DNA of 64,000 nucleotides from Nostoc sp. ATCC 43529. Lineage in GTDB: Bacteria; Cyanobacteriota; Cyanobacteriia; Cyanobacteriales; Nostocaceae. The notes beneath the pieces were generated by a model. That model saw only the letters and a program-made list of their open reading frames with translations. It was not told the origin of the DNA and did not search any database. Made by a program: the position numbers and the translations under genes. The stretch is from the NCBI GenBank assembly GCA_003326205.1, contig LWTK01000049.1, positions 13,819-77,818 of the forward strand, written 5' to 3'. Positions 36,836 to 45,104 of this stretch are shown piece by piece (the stretch's first letter is position 1; every line of letters starts with the position of its first letter).

Positions 36836-37357
36836 CTACTTAACTCCTAGCAATTCCACATCAAACAGCAGGGTGGCGTTGGGTGGAATTACGCCACCTG
36901 CACCACGAGAACCATAACCTAACTCTGGCGGGATGATTAAGTTACGACGACCGCCTACTTTCATTGTGCTAAGTCCTTCGTCCCAACCTTTGATTACTTG
37001 TCCGACGCCGATTTTAAATTTGAAAGGTTGACCGCGATCGCGCGAACTATCAAACTTAGTACCATCTTCTAAAGTGCCGGTATAGTGAACCTCTACTGTT
37101 TGTCCGCGTTCAGGAGTCGCCCCAGTTCCCTCTTTTATCTCAACGTACTTCAATCCAGAGGGGGTAGTGACGGCATTAGCATCAGACATAGTATCACTCG
37201 CAATTAAGATATTGTTTTCAGTTAAAATTGTGGACGCTGGCGGCGTTGAGGTTAATTGGTCAGCAATGGCAGTATTCTGTTTACTGCCTACTTGCCCCAC
37301 AGCCAAAAGCACAACAAACACAGCTATGAACGCCACACTCAGGAAAATTGCTTTCAA
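36836..37357 (-). CDS. FKBP-type peptidyl-prolyl isomerase with N-terminal signal anchor
   Basis: A 173-residue protein. The first ~22 residues form a hydrophobic signal or anchor segment ([18 protein letters not shown]), so it should act in the periplasm or thylakoid lumen. The FKBP domain (~68-173) contains [43 protein letters not shown] and LLFDVELL, all typical of an active PPIase. The start is TTG, since an in-frame TGA lies two codons upstream (37361-37363) and no ATG occurs in the signal segment. GGGAG precedes it by about ten bases. It would catalyse cis-trans isomerisation of prolyl bonds in exported proteins. Confidence 0.9.
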   Translation of the reverse strand: MKAIFLSVAFIAVFVVLLAVGQVGSKQNTAIADQLTSTPPASTILTENNILIASDTMSDANAVTTPSGLKYVEIKEGTGATPERGQTVEVHYTGTLEDGTKFDSSRDRGQPFKFKIGVGQVIKGWDEGLSTMKVGGRRNLIIPPELGYGSRGAGGVIPPNATLLFDVELLGVK

Positions 37358-37436
37358 AATTCAGTTCTCCCTACTTAGGTAGCCTGGTCAAAACATTACC
37401 AACAGAACACATTTAGTTTAAATCAGAAAGGGCAAC

Positions 37437-37760
37437 CTAGCGCCAAAGCTTATTTTCTAAATCGCGCACTTGACGCTCTAAACGGTCAATTCTACCCCGA
37501 AGTTCGTCCACTTCCGACTGCCGAGCCACCCCCAAATCCTGCATCATATTTCGCATTTGCCGTTGCATCTGGGCGTCCCAGTTTCCCTGTTCTGACTTTA
37601 ACTGCTGGGCAATATCATCTATAACCGCCTTGGCTTGTTCGGGATTGAGCTTACCATCTTTGACCAAATCATCACTGACTTCCCGCAGTTTTTCTGCAAC
37701 TAAAGACGTTGTGCCAATACCCATCATCATTAGTTGTTGCAACCAGTTGTTGCTGTCCAT
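37437..37760 (-). CDS. Small phasin/UbiK-like helical protein
   Basis: A 107-residue protein from the ATG at 37760, which is preceded by AGAGGATACGGAG; the longer frame needs TTG at 37778. The N-terminal half is helical (LVAEKLREVSDDLVKDGKLN). The C-terminal part (SEVDELRGRIDRLERQVRDL) is a clear heptad coiled coil like that of UbiK/BMFP and phasin-type proteins. It probably oligomerises, possibly at membranes or granules. The exact role is unknown. It lies next to FKBP on the same strand with a 79-bp gap. Confidence 0.75.
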   Translation of the reverse strand: MDSNNWLQQLMMMGIGTTSLVAEKLREVSDDLVKDGKLNPEQAKAVIDDIAQQLKSEQGNWDAQMQRQMRNMMQDLGVARQSEVDELRGRIDRLERQVRDLENKLWR

Positions 37761-37897
37761 ACTCCGTATCCTCTTCAATTTATTTCAAACAGCCGACCTT
37801 AGCTCCTGAGTGTACGCGATCGAGCTATGCTAAAAGCGTAGTTACTCTAGCCTACAACTCTATTCTGGCAAATTAGCGAATACAGGCATCAAAGGAC

Positions 37898-38206
37898 GTG
37901 GTGATAGAACTCCTCAAGTTTAAAGTTGCTCCTGATTTAAAGGAAAATTTCATCCAGAAAGATGCGGAAATTTGGACAACAGCACTAGCTGAGTATCCTG
38001 GATTTCTGGGTAAAGAGGTTTGGCTCAACCCCGACGACCCCTCAGAAGTTACCTTTATCATTCGTTGGGAAAGTTTTGAACACTTGGATGCTATACCCGA
38101 ACAAGAATTAGAAGCTATTGAAGCAAAGTTCGTCCAAGCATTGGGAAAATTCTATCCAATTGTGGAGTCTGCAAACTATCAAGTTTTAAAAGGATTGGCT
38201 GACTAG
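37898..38206 (+). CDS. TIGR03792-like small protein (ABM-type ferredoxin-like fold)
   Basis: A 102-residue protein starting with tandem GTG codons (37898 or 37901); AAAGGA lies just upstream, favouring the second one slightly. VIELLKFKVAPDLKENFIQKD, YPGFLGKEVWLNPDDPSEVTFIIRWES and ANYQVLKGL fit the cyanobacterial TIGR03792 family, related to antibiotic-biosynthesis-type mono-oxygenase folds. The biochemical role is unknown. The gene stands alone, divergent from the phasin-like gene. Confidence 0.78.
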   Translation: MVIELLKFKVAPDLKENFIQKDAEIWTTALAEYPGFLGKEVWLNPDDPSEVTFIIRWESFEHLDAIPEQELEAIEAKFVQALGKFYPIVESANYQVLKGLAD

Positions 38207-38379
38207 AAGTCGCTACTACACAAAGCTTAGTCCACAACAAATATTTAGCTAGATGCTGGTTGTAATACATTCTTTAACAACCTGTAGTCATTCGCACTAA
38301 TTATAGCTACGATAAAAACTGTGTAAATTTTTTATCTTCAAGCTACAGTATTGCTGATTATACAGGTAAAACTACTGGC

Positions 38380-39216
38380 ATGGAAACTAACGAGTTAAAG
38401 TTTGTCTTAAAGTTATTGGGATTTAATGATTATCGAGCAGGGCTTAATGCCTTTGATAGTTTTAAAACCGAGAAAAATAAAATTTGTAAAGCATTAGGCG
38501 ATCGCGAGCTGGTAGACTATACCCGCGAGATTACCGCAGTTAAAATTTTACCGCCTGGTCAAGCGGTACTCAAAAATCCCGGCGAAGTGCCCATTGCAGA
38601 CAAAGAACTCAAGGTACTAGAGCAAATCGCTAAAGCTTCCGGTAAAATCGCTCCCAGCAAAATCACTTCAGCAAAAAAAGCTGCGGAACGAGATGAGATA
38701 TTAAAGGTGTTGAGCGATCGTGGTTTGATTGAAGCTGAAAAAGGAATTAAAAAAAATAAACCTGAAGTTTGGCTGACTGAAAGAGCAATTGAGTATTTAC
38801 GGGATGACTATAACCCTAACAAAGGTGTTCAACCTGCCATTAGCTTAGAACTTCTGGGTAATTATCTACGCTTTTTACGAAAAACTCTGCGCGTGAAGCC
38901 AGAGGAAGTTTCTACTGCGCTACCTACCGTTAATACCGCTGATAAACAAATCAGCGATGAAGAAATTTTACAAATTATTGAGAAATTAGACCGAGAATTG
39001 GGTACTGACAATTATTTACCCATTTTTCATCTGCGGGATAAATTACAACCGCCATTTTCGCGAGATGAATTAGATAAGGCTTTGTATCGTTTGCAAGGGA
39101 GCGATCGAATTGATTTGAGTTCCCTATTAGATCCGACACCCTACACTCCAGAACAAATTGATGCTGGAATTTTACAAAAGGTGGGTGGTTCGCTGTTCTT
39201 TATCACTGTGAACTAA
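38380..39216 (+). CDS. Winged-helix-like protein, first gene of the ATPase/FtsK-nuclease operon
   Basis: A 278-residue soluble protein that I do not recognise as a named family. Several segments look like winged-helix or helical DNA-binding units: residues ~75-140 (KELKVLEQIAKASGKI, then DEILKVLSDRGLIEAEKGI and VWLTERAIEYL), and ~190-250 (SDEEILQIIEKLDRELGTDN, then FSRDELDKALYRLQGSDRI). It ends with a beta-like GGSLFFITVN. The gene is followed after 55 bp by a P-loop ATPase gene and then the triple-domain FtsK-nuclease gene. A DNA-binding or loading subunit is the simplest guess, and is inference. Confidence 0.7.
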   Translation: METNELKFVLKLLGFNDYRAGLNAFDSFKTEKNKICKALGDRELVDYTREITAVKILPPGQAVLKNPGEVPIADKELKVLEQIAKASGKIAPSKITSAKKAAERDEILKVLSDRGLIEAEKGIKKNKPEVWLTERAIEYLRDDYNPNKGVQPAISLELLGNYLRFLRKTLRVKPEEVSTALPTVNTADKQISDEEILQIIEKLDRELGTDNYLPIFHLRDKLQPPFSRDELDKALYRLQGSDRIDLSSLLDPTPYTPEQIDAGILQKVGGSLFFITVN

Positions 39217-39271
39217 AAATACAGAAACTTTTTTCGTCAACATTAAGTTTGCTCAATTATCCGAATTAATT

Positions 39272-41365
39272 ATGGCATCTATCAACGACATCATTAAACG
39301 CGAGGTTAACCCGTTTGACCTAGTAAATTTGAAGACAGGTAATTTTTGGGGTCAAAATCAAGAATTAGAGTCTGTGGTCGAGTCAATTCATCAAGAGGCA
39401 ATAACAGAAATTGAAGGATTTTTGGATTTAGTAGCTAAAGATAATTGTAGTCGTACTGTTTTACTTGTAGGTGATACTGGTTCTGGCAAAAGCTATCTTT
39501 TAGGTAGACTAAAACGTACCTTTAACTCAAAGGCTTTTTTTGCTTACATAGGCCCTTGGGTTGATAACGATTATATGTGGCGTCATCTGCTAAGGAATAC
39601 AGTTGATAGTTTAATTCAAGTACCAGAAGGACAAGAAGAATCTCAGTTAATACTGTGGCTAAAAAATTTATCTGTTTTCACAAAAACAAATCTGAAAAAG
39701 CAGCTTTTTAATGATAGTTTTTGGCAATTATTATTAGGCGATCGCCAAAAATTTGTTAACCATCTTAAAAAGACTTATTTAAAAGCAGGTATCTACAATC
39801 CTGATGTTTTTTTTGGAGTGTTACACGATCTTACAGATCCAGAACTGTACCCTTTAGCCTGTGAATGGTTAAGAGGAGATAATTTAAGCGAAGAGTCAAT
39901 GCAAGCTTTGAGACTTAGACACTGCATTGATGCAGAAGACGCAGCAAAGAATATTTTAGCTAATTTTGGTAAAATTTCTACTGCAACTCAACCCATTGTT
40001 TTATGCTTTGACCAAGTTGAAACCTTGCCAAATTTGACTTCTAATCCTCAACCTTTATTTAATATAAATACTACTATACATAGCGAAAATTTGAAAAATT
40101 TTCTCATTATTATCACTATAGTCACCAATATTTATAGGCAAATTTATCGTTACATTCAACAGTCAGACAAAGCCAGAATTGATCGATTAGTATCACTAAA
40201 ACCCATTAATTTTAATCAAGCAGAAGCACTTTGGACTTACCGATTACAAAGTATACATCAAGAAGCTGAGCCTAAGCCTGATTCACCTATTTTTCCTTTG
40301 AATAGACAATTGTTAGAGGAAAATTTTCCTGGTGGTAAAACTATGCCAAGAACTGCGTTTATTATTGGCAGGTTAGAGTATCAACAATATAAACTTTCTC
40401 TATTGAAAGAAATTATAGTAATTAATATTCCACCAAAAACGCCAAAACAGTCAGAAGGTCAACAAGGACTAATAGATATTAAAATAGTAAAAAATGACCT
40501 TACCTCAAATATTAGCGATGGACAAAAAGAACAAGCTGAATTTGAATTAATCTGGCAGCAAGAATATAAAAAAGTTCAGGATAAGCTAGCTAAAATATCT
40601 CTTTTAGCAGCACCTGACCTCATACGGATGATGCAAGAAGCTTTAGAGGCATCACAAGTAGAGGCAATTAAGCCTAAACTCATCAGTGGCACTTATGCCA
40701 GCTATTCCTTAAGTTATCAATCGCCATCTAAGCGAGAAAATATAGGAATAGTCTGGACAGAAGATGCTAATATGAATAGTTTTTATAACGTGATGAATGC
40801 TTGTCAAAAAGCTATTCAACAAAATGTTTGTCAAAGGCTTTATTTTATTAGACTTGGAAGTGTAGGAAATGCGAAACTTGCTGGATATAAAATCTATAGT
40901 CAGATTTTCACGGGTACTAAGCATATTCACATCAAACCAAATCTTGCTTCAGTTCACTATTTAGCGACATACCATAGCTTAGTTAATTCTGCACAGGCTC
41001 AGGAATTAGTTGTTGGTGGTAAAGTAATAACTTTATCAGCATTACAATCTTTAATTCGTGAGTCTAAAATTTTGGAACAATGTACTTTATTGCAAGAATT
41101 AGGAATTGTTGCTAAGCAAAAACCCGATCCAGATAAGAGAACTAAAGATTTGCGACCAGTCAAAGATTTCTTGTTGAATTTAGTAAAAACCCAAGGTTAT
41201 ATGGGAGTGCCTACTTTAATTTCACAAGGAGTTAGTCAATTTTCTTACGTGGAAGAAACTGAAACTCAACATTTAATTGACTTATTATGCCAGGAAAAGA
41301 AAGTAAAAATTATTAACCCTAAATCTAAGTTGGAAGACCAGTTAATCCGTTTACTCACTAACTAA
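39272..41365 (+). CDS. Large P-loop ATPase, second gene of the FtsK-nuclease operon
   Basis: A 697-residue protein. Walker A is GDTGSGKS (67-74). The likely Walker B is PIVLCFDQVE (241-250), with Asp247-Gln-Val-Glu250. It starts NPFDLVNLKTGNFWGQNQEL, an ORC/STAND-like opening in which the protein describes a region before the P-loop. The C-terminal half (~450-697) has no clear motif, but includes helical and winged-helix-like parts (LINLLCQEKK-like end, VKDFLLNLVKTQGYMGVPTLI). It may be an AAA+/KAP-like loader or sensor. Only 29 bp separate it from the next gene, so co-expression is very likely. Confidence 0.75.
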   Translation: MASINDIIKREVNPFDLVNLKTGNFWGQNQELESVVESIHQEAITEIEGFLDLVAKDNCSRTVLLVGDTGSGKSYLLGRLKRTFNSKAFFAYIGPWVDNDYMWRHLLRNTVDSLIQVPEGQEESQLILWLKNLSVFTKTNLKKQLFNDSFWQLLLGDRQKFVNHLKKTYLKAGIYNPDVFFGVLHDLTDPELYPLACEWLRGDNLSEESMQALRLRHCIDAEDAAKNILANFGKISTATQPIVLCFDQVETLPNLTSNPQPLFNINTTIHSENLKNFLIIITIVTNIYRQIYRYIQQSDKARIDRLVSLKPINFNQAEALWTYRLQSIHQEAEPKPDSPIFPLNRQLLEENFPGGKTMPRTAFIIGRLEYQQYKLSLLKEIIVINIPPKTPKQSEGQQGLIDIKIVKNDLTSNISDGQKEQAEFELIWQQEYKKVQDKLAKISLLAAPDLIRMMQEALEASQVEAIKPKLISGTYASYSLSYQSPSKRENIGIVWTEDANMNSFYNVMNACQKAIQQNVCQRLYFIRLGSVGNAKLAGYKIYSQIFTGTKHIHIKPNLASVHYLATYHSLVNSAQAQELVVGGKVITLSALQSLIRESKILEQCTLLQELGIVAKQKPDPDKRTKDLRPVKDFLLNLVKTQGYMGVPTLISQGVSQFSYVEETETQHLIDLLCQEKKVKIINPKSKLEDQLIRLLTN

Positions 41366-41394
41366 ATAGATTAACTTTGATACAATTTTAGCCA

Positions 41395-43953
41395 ATGCAC
41401 TACCTGACACAAGCTTCTGAAATCCAGACACAAATTGCAAAATTCGCCTTGGCTAAAGTGCTATGGCTGGATACAGAAGTAGCTAATTGGAATACTCCAT
41501 ATCCCAAGTTATCATTAATTCAGATATTAGCAGAACCCACAGACTCTACAGGAAAGTTTGCTTATATTCTTGATGTATTGAATAAACCTGATTTGATTGC
41601 ACTGTTTATTCAGCAAATCATGGTTAATTCTCAAATTGAGAAGGTATTTCATAATGCAAGTTTTGATTTAAAGTACTTGGGTGAAAAATCAGCACAAAAT
41701 ATTACCTGTACCCTGAAGTTAGCAAGAAAGATTACCCTGAAAAAGTTACAAACATCGAATTTAAAGCTGAAAACTTTAGCGGCGGAACTTTGTCAATTTT
41801 CTCATGTCGATTCAGAAGAAGGTAGAAGCGACTGGGGAAAGCGTCCTTTGAGTGACAAGCAGCTACATTATGCGGCTATGGATACAGTCTATTTGGCTGC
41901 TGTTCATCGCCGCTTATTAGAAATTGATAGCCCTAATTTTGTAACTAATATTTTTAATGTTATGTCTGATGATTCCAAAAATATATCTTTAACAGCGACT
42001 AAAGTCAGAGTTGCGTTTGAATGTCCTCGGCTATTTTATTTACATCAAAAATTTGGCGTAAATACTTTATTTATACCACAAAATAATCAAATTGGTATTG
42101 GTAATAGTTTTCATAACTTGGCTGATAGTTTTATTAAGTTAGCTGTTAGCGAATCAAGATTTACAGAAATATTCAAAACTAGTACATCTCAATTAAACAT
42201 AGACGAAATTGCCTCTCTTATGCAACAGCTTTTTTATGAAATTAAATTTTCTAATTATCTAGAAAAAGCTGTTGAACAAGATGCAAGTGCAGCACAACCA
42301 CTGTACAAAGTTTGGCAAGGATTACAAGGATTAATCAGACGCTTTGCAGAATTACTTGTTGTTAATCGACGTTATTGTGGTGCAGAAGCAGTTATTCGCA
42401 ACACTTTTGTTTCTCAAGAACGGAAGCTTGAGCATTATTTTCAATTACCTAATGGCACACAACAAAGGGTAGGAGGAGAATTTGATTGTTTGGTCTATAA
42501 TTTTGAAGTCAAGCGGTTATGCGTACTTGAATTTAAAACTTATCAACCAGTAGATCCATCAGCACAATTGGCTCAAGTTGCTCTTTATAGTTATATGCTT
42601 TGGCATCAGAAAAAGGTAGCGGTTGATTCGGCAGTTTATTGTGTTTTGCCAGAGTTTAAAGAGTATCAATATTCTTGGGAACAGCTAGAAAATAACGTGC
42701 ATCAATTGATTCCCTATAAATTACACCAGATGCAACAATGGTTAAGTTGGGAACCACCTCATCCTAATTCGCCACCGCCAACAACTCAGCCTCATCTATG
42801 TGAAATTTGTCCGCAGCAGCAAAAGTGTCAGACTTTTTTTGTTTCGCCTAGTTTACCATCTAAAGATAAGAATAATGGCGGGCAAGATGCCCACACCACA
42901 AGAGGAAATTCTGTTGATGCTGATGCTATTGGTGGAGAGTTGGTTACGACTTTGGAATCATTTGGTATTAGTGTAGATTATCACGGTGCTGCTGTTGGGC
43001 CGGCTTTTATTCGAGTGAAACTTAAGCCTCATTTGGGTGTGAAAGTTAATGCACTTTTGAAATTGTCAGCGGATTTACAAGTGCAGATGGGGTTAGCAAA
43101 TCCGCCGTTAATTGCGCCGCAAGCTGGTTATGTTAGCGTTGATTTACCTCGTCCAGATCGGCAAATTGCGAGTTTTGAAGAGTATATTCAGCCGCAATTT
43201 TTACCTCCAACAGTACCTATAAAAATTGCGATCGGGTTGAATATTGAAGGAGAATTGGTAGAGGCTGATTTATCTGATGCGAATACTTGTCATTTCTTAG
43301 TTGGTGGTACAACTGGTAGCGGTAAGAGTGAATTTCTGCGATCGCTCCTCCTCAGTCTCCTCAATCGTCACTCCCCAGAATATCTGAAAATCGCCCTAGT
43401 TGACCCGAAAAGAGTCACATTTCCAGAGTTTGAGAAAATGCCTTGGTTATATTCGCCAGTTGTTAAAGATGGCGATCGCGCGATCAAACTGATGGATGGA
43501 TTAGTTGCAGAGATGGAATTGCGTTATCACCACTTTGAAAAAGCTGGCTGTGCCGATTTAAGTACTTACAACCAACGCTCTACAAAGATTTTACCTCGAA
43601 TTGTCTGCATTTTTGATGAATATGCCGACTTTATGGCAGAAAAAGAAATCCGCACATCACTAGAACAAAGTATAAAACGACTCGGAGCAATGGCACGCGC
43701 CGCTGGAATTCATCTAATTATCGCCACCCAACGCCCAGAAGCCAAAGTTGTCACACCCATAATTCGCTCAAACTTACCAGGACGAGTTGCTTTACGTACC
43801 GCCAGTGAAGCAGACTCAGCTATTGTCTTGGGAGGAAAACAAACAGCAGCAGCTTATCTGCTGGGTAAAGGCGATTTACTCTACCAAATAGGCGCTCAAA
43901 TGCACCGTTTACAAAGCTTATTTGTTAAAAATATTCAGTTGCCATCAGCATAA
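41395..43953 (+). CDS. Fusion of DEDDy exonuclease, Cas4/AddB-like Fe-S nuclease and FtsK-type motor
   Basis: An 852-residue protein with three parts. (1) ~1-180, RNase D-like 3'-5' exonuclease: LDTE (D26, E28), HNASFD (N87, D91) and HYAAMD (Y159, D163) complete the DEDDy set. (2) ~195-480, PD-(D/E)XK nuclease: D364, E379-x-K381 and QVALY (Q394, Y398). Cysteines C210, C469, C472 and C478 match the 4Fe-4S pattern of Cas4/AddB/RecB-type nucleases. (3) ~510-850, FtsK/SpoIIIE motor: Walker A GGTTGSGKS (637-645), VDPKR, Walker B VCIFDEYAD (D741, E742), ATQRP and LLGKGDLLY. There is no membrane segment and no C-terminal gamma domain, so it is not a cell-division FtsK. A role in DNA processing, repair or defence is inferred. 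Confidence 0.9.
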   Translation: MHYLTQASEIQTQIAKFALAKVLWLDTEVANWNTPYPKLSLIQILAEPTDSTGKFAYILDVLNKPDLIALFIQQIMVNSQIEKVFHNASFDLKYLGEKSAQNITCTLKLARKITLKKLQTSNLKLKTLAAELCQFSHVDSEEGRSDWGKRPLSDKQLHYAAMDTVYLAAVHRRLLEIDSPNFVTNIFNVMSDDSKNISLTATKVRVAFECPRLFYLHQKFGVNTLFIPQNNQIGIGNSFHNLADSFIKLAVSESRFTEIFKTSTSQLNIDEIASLMQQLFYEIKFSNYLEKAVEQDASAAQPLYKVWQGLQGLIRRFAELLVVNRRYCGAEAVIRNTFVSQERKLEHYFQLPNGTQQRVGGEFDCLVYNFEVKRLCVLEFKTYQPVDPSAQLAQVALYSYMLWHQKKVAVDSAVYCVLPEFKEYQYSWEQLENNVHQLIPYKLHQMQQWLSWEPPHPNSPPPTTQPHLCEICPQQQKCQTFFVSPSLPSKDKNNGGQDAHTTRGNSVDADAIGGELVTTLESFGISVDYHGAAVGPAFIRVKLKPHLGVKVNALLKLSADLQVQMGLANPPLIAPQAGYVSVDLPRPDRQIASFEEYIQPQFLPPTVPIKIAIGLNIEGELVEADLSDANTCHFLVGGTTGSGKSEFLRSLLLSLLNRHSPEYLKIALVDPKRVTFPEFEKMPWLYSPVVKDGDRAIKLMDGLVAEMELRYHHFEKAGCADLSTYNQRSTKILPRIVCIFDEYADFMAEKEIRTSLEQSIKRLGAMARAAGIHLIIATQRPEAKVVTPIIRSNLPGRVALRTASEADSAIVLGGKQTAAAYLLGKGDLLYQIGAQMHRLQSLFVKNIQLPSA
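42871..42903. repeat. Dispersed GGCGGGCAAGATGCCCAC element inside the FtsK-nuclease gene
   Basis: The tract AATGGCGGGCAAGATGCCCA, with the following CACCACAAG, has the short palindrome GGGCAAGATGCCC. It is read in frame as NNGGQDAHTTRG. It falls exactly in the linker between the Fe-S nuclease and the FtsK motor. From memory this motif is a common dispersed sequence in Nostoc genomes; that was not checked. Confidence 0.55.
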
Positions 43954-44283
43954 AACAAATTTCAAAAGTTATATTGAATACTCGAATCCTGTTTTTAGAG
44001 GATACAGAGGGGAAGTTGCAGTAATTCTTCCGCCACTGCTTGTGATTGGAACTTTGTAAAAAACTAGTACCAAATCAGGCTAAAATTCAGTACAAGGTGA
44101 TGCACTATTTTTTGTCAAGATTGTCATATCAAGTTCGGATAATTACTTATTATTAAAATCTCTCCGCGTCCCCGTGTCCCCGTCTCCCCGCGTCAGTCTT
44201 AATGATAAGTCTTCAACCGAACATGATATCATTGGTCATTTGCAAAGGACAAAAGACAAGCTAAAAATATTAAATTTTGAATT
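43954..44283. other. 330-bp non-coding stretch
   Basis: No gene is supported. A CGCGTCCCCGTGTCCCCGTC tract lies near 44165-44190, one of the dispersed CCCCG repeats. The rest is AT-rich and probably contains the terminator of the FtsK-nuclease operon and the promoter of the molybdopterin enzyme, neither of which can be pinpointed. Confidence 0.5.
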
Positions 44284-45006
44284 ATGAGCTTATTTCGTGT
44301 CAAACCTCCGCAATTATCACGCCGGAAATTTTTACAAATATCTGGAGTTTCTGGGGTAAGTTTTCTTCTTGGTGGCTGTGGAACACCAATATTTGAAGAT
44401 GTCGTGGGTAAACTTTCCGAACCTCTCAATCAAAAGGTAGAAAAGTTAATCTTTCAACCACAAAAGCTTGTACCAGAATTTTCTTTTAATGAAATTGAGC
44501 CAGAAGCATTAATAGTTAATAGCTTTAGATATAATCCCATTATTGATTTAGAAAAATATCGTTTAATTGTTGATGGTGAGGTTAACAATCCTCTTAATCT
44601 CAGCATGACAGAAATTCAAAATTTGCCGCTGACTTCAATGATTATTCGCCATGTTTGTGTGGAAGGTTGGGCTGCGATCGTTCAATGGGGTGGTGTACGT
44701 TTGCAAGAAATTATTGCCCTTGCTCAACCTAAGCCGAATATCCAATATGCTTACTTTAAATCTGCTGATGGATATTATGAAAGTTGGGATATTGCTTCAG
44801 TGTTACATCCCCAAACTTTGTTAGCTTATCAAAAAAATGGTGATACTTTGCCAGTAGAAAATGGTGCGCCTTTGCGTTTAGCTTCACCAATTAAACTCGG
44901 TTACAAGCAAAGTAAATGGGTGACTCAAATTACATTGACTAGTTATTTATCTCCTTTTAAAGGTTACTGGGAGGATCAGGGTTATGAATGGTTTGCAGGA
45001 ATTTAG
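44284..45006 (+). CDS. Tat-exported sulfite-oxidase-family molybdopterin oxidoreductase (MsrP/YedY-like)
   Basis: A 240-residue protein. It begins with the twin-arginine motif SRRKFLQISG, then a hydrophobic segment and LLGGCG, a lipobox-like cysteine at ~36, so it may be a Tat-exported lipoprotein. The cofactor-binding cysteine is in IRHVCVEGW, followed by GWAAIVQWGGVRLQEII and YYESWDIAS, as in sulfite oxidase and YedY/MsrP. Only the Moco domain is present, with no heme and no dimerisation domain. It would reduce or oxidise a small sulfur- or carbonyl-containing substrate outside the cytoplasm; the true substrate is unknown. Confidence 0.87.
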   Translation: MSLFRVKPPQLSRRKFLQISGVSGVSFLLGGCGTPIFEDVVGKLSEPLNQKVEKLIFQPQKLVPEFSFNEIEPEALIVNSFRYNPIIDLEKYRLIVDGEVNNPLNLSMTEIQNLPLTSMIIRHVCVEGWAAIVQWGGVRLQEIIALAQPKPNIQYAYFKSADGYYESWDIASVLHPQTLLAYQKNGDTLPVENGAPLRLASPIKLGYKQSKWVTQITLTSYLSPFKGYWEDQGYEWFAGI

Positions 45007-45104
45007 ATAGTTCTAAAGTTGATTCTCTTTATTTCTATTACTTTATGCATAAAAAATATTATTTCTAAAATTTCAATATTAATCCTTCTTACACTTCTAA
45101 AAAT

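Noticed and set aside
41601-43953. Cas4 of a CRISPR system
   Set aside because: The Cas4/AddB-like domain is fused to an exonuclease and an FtsK motor, and no CRISPR array or other cas gene is nearby.
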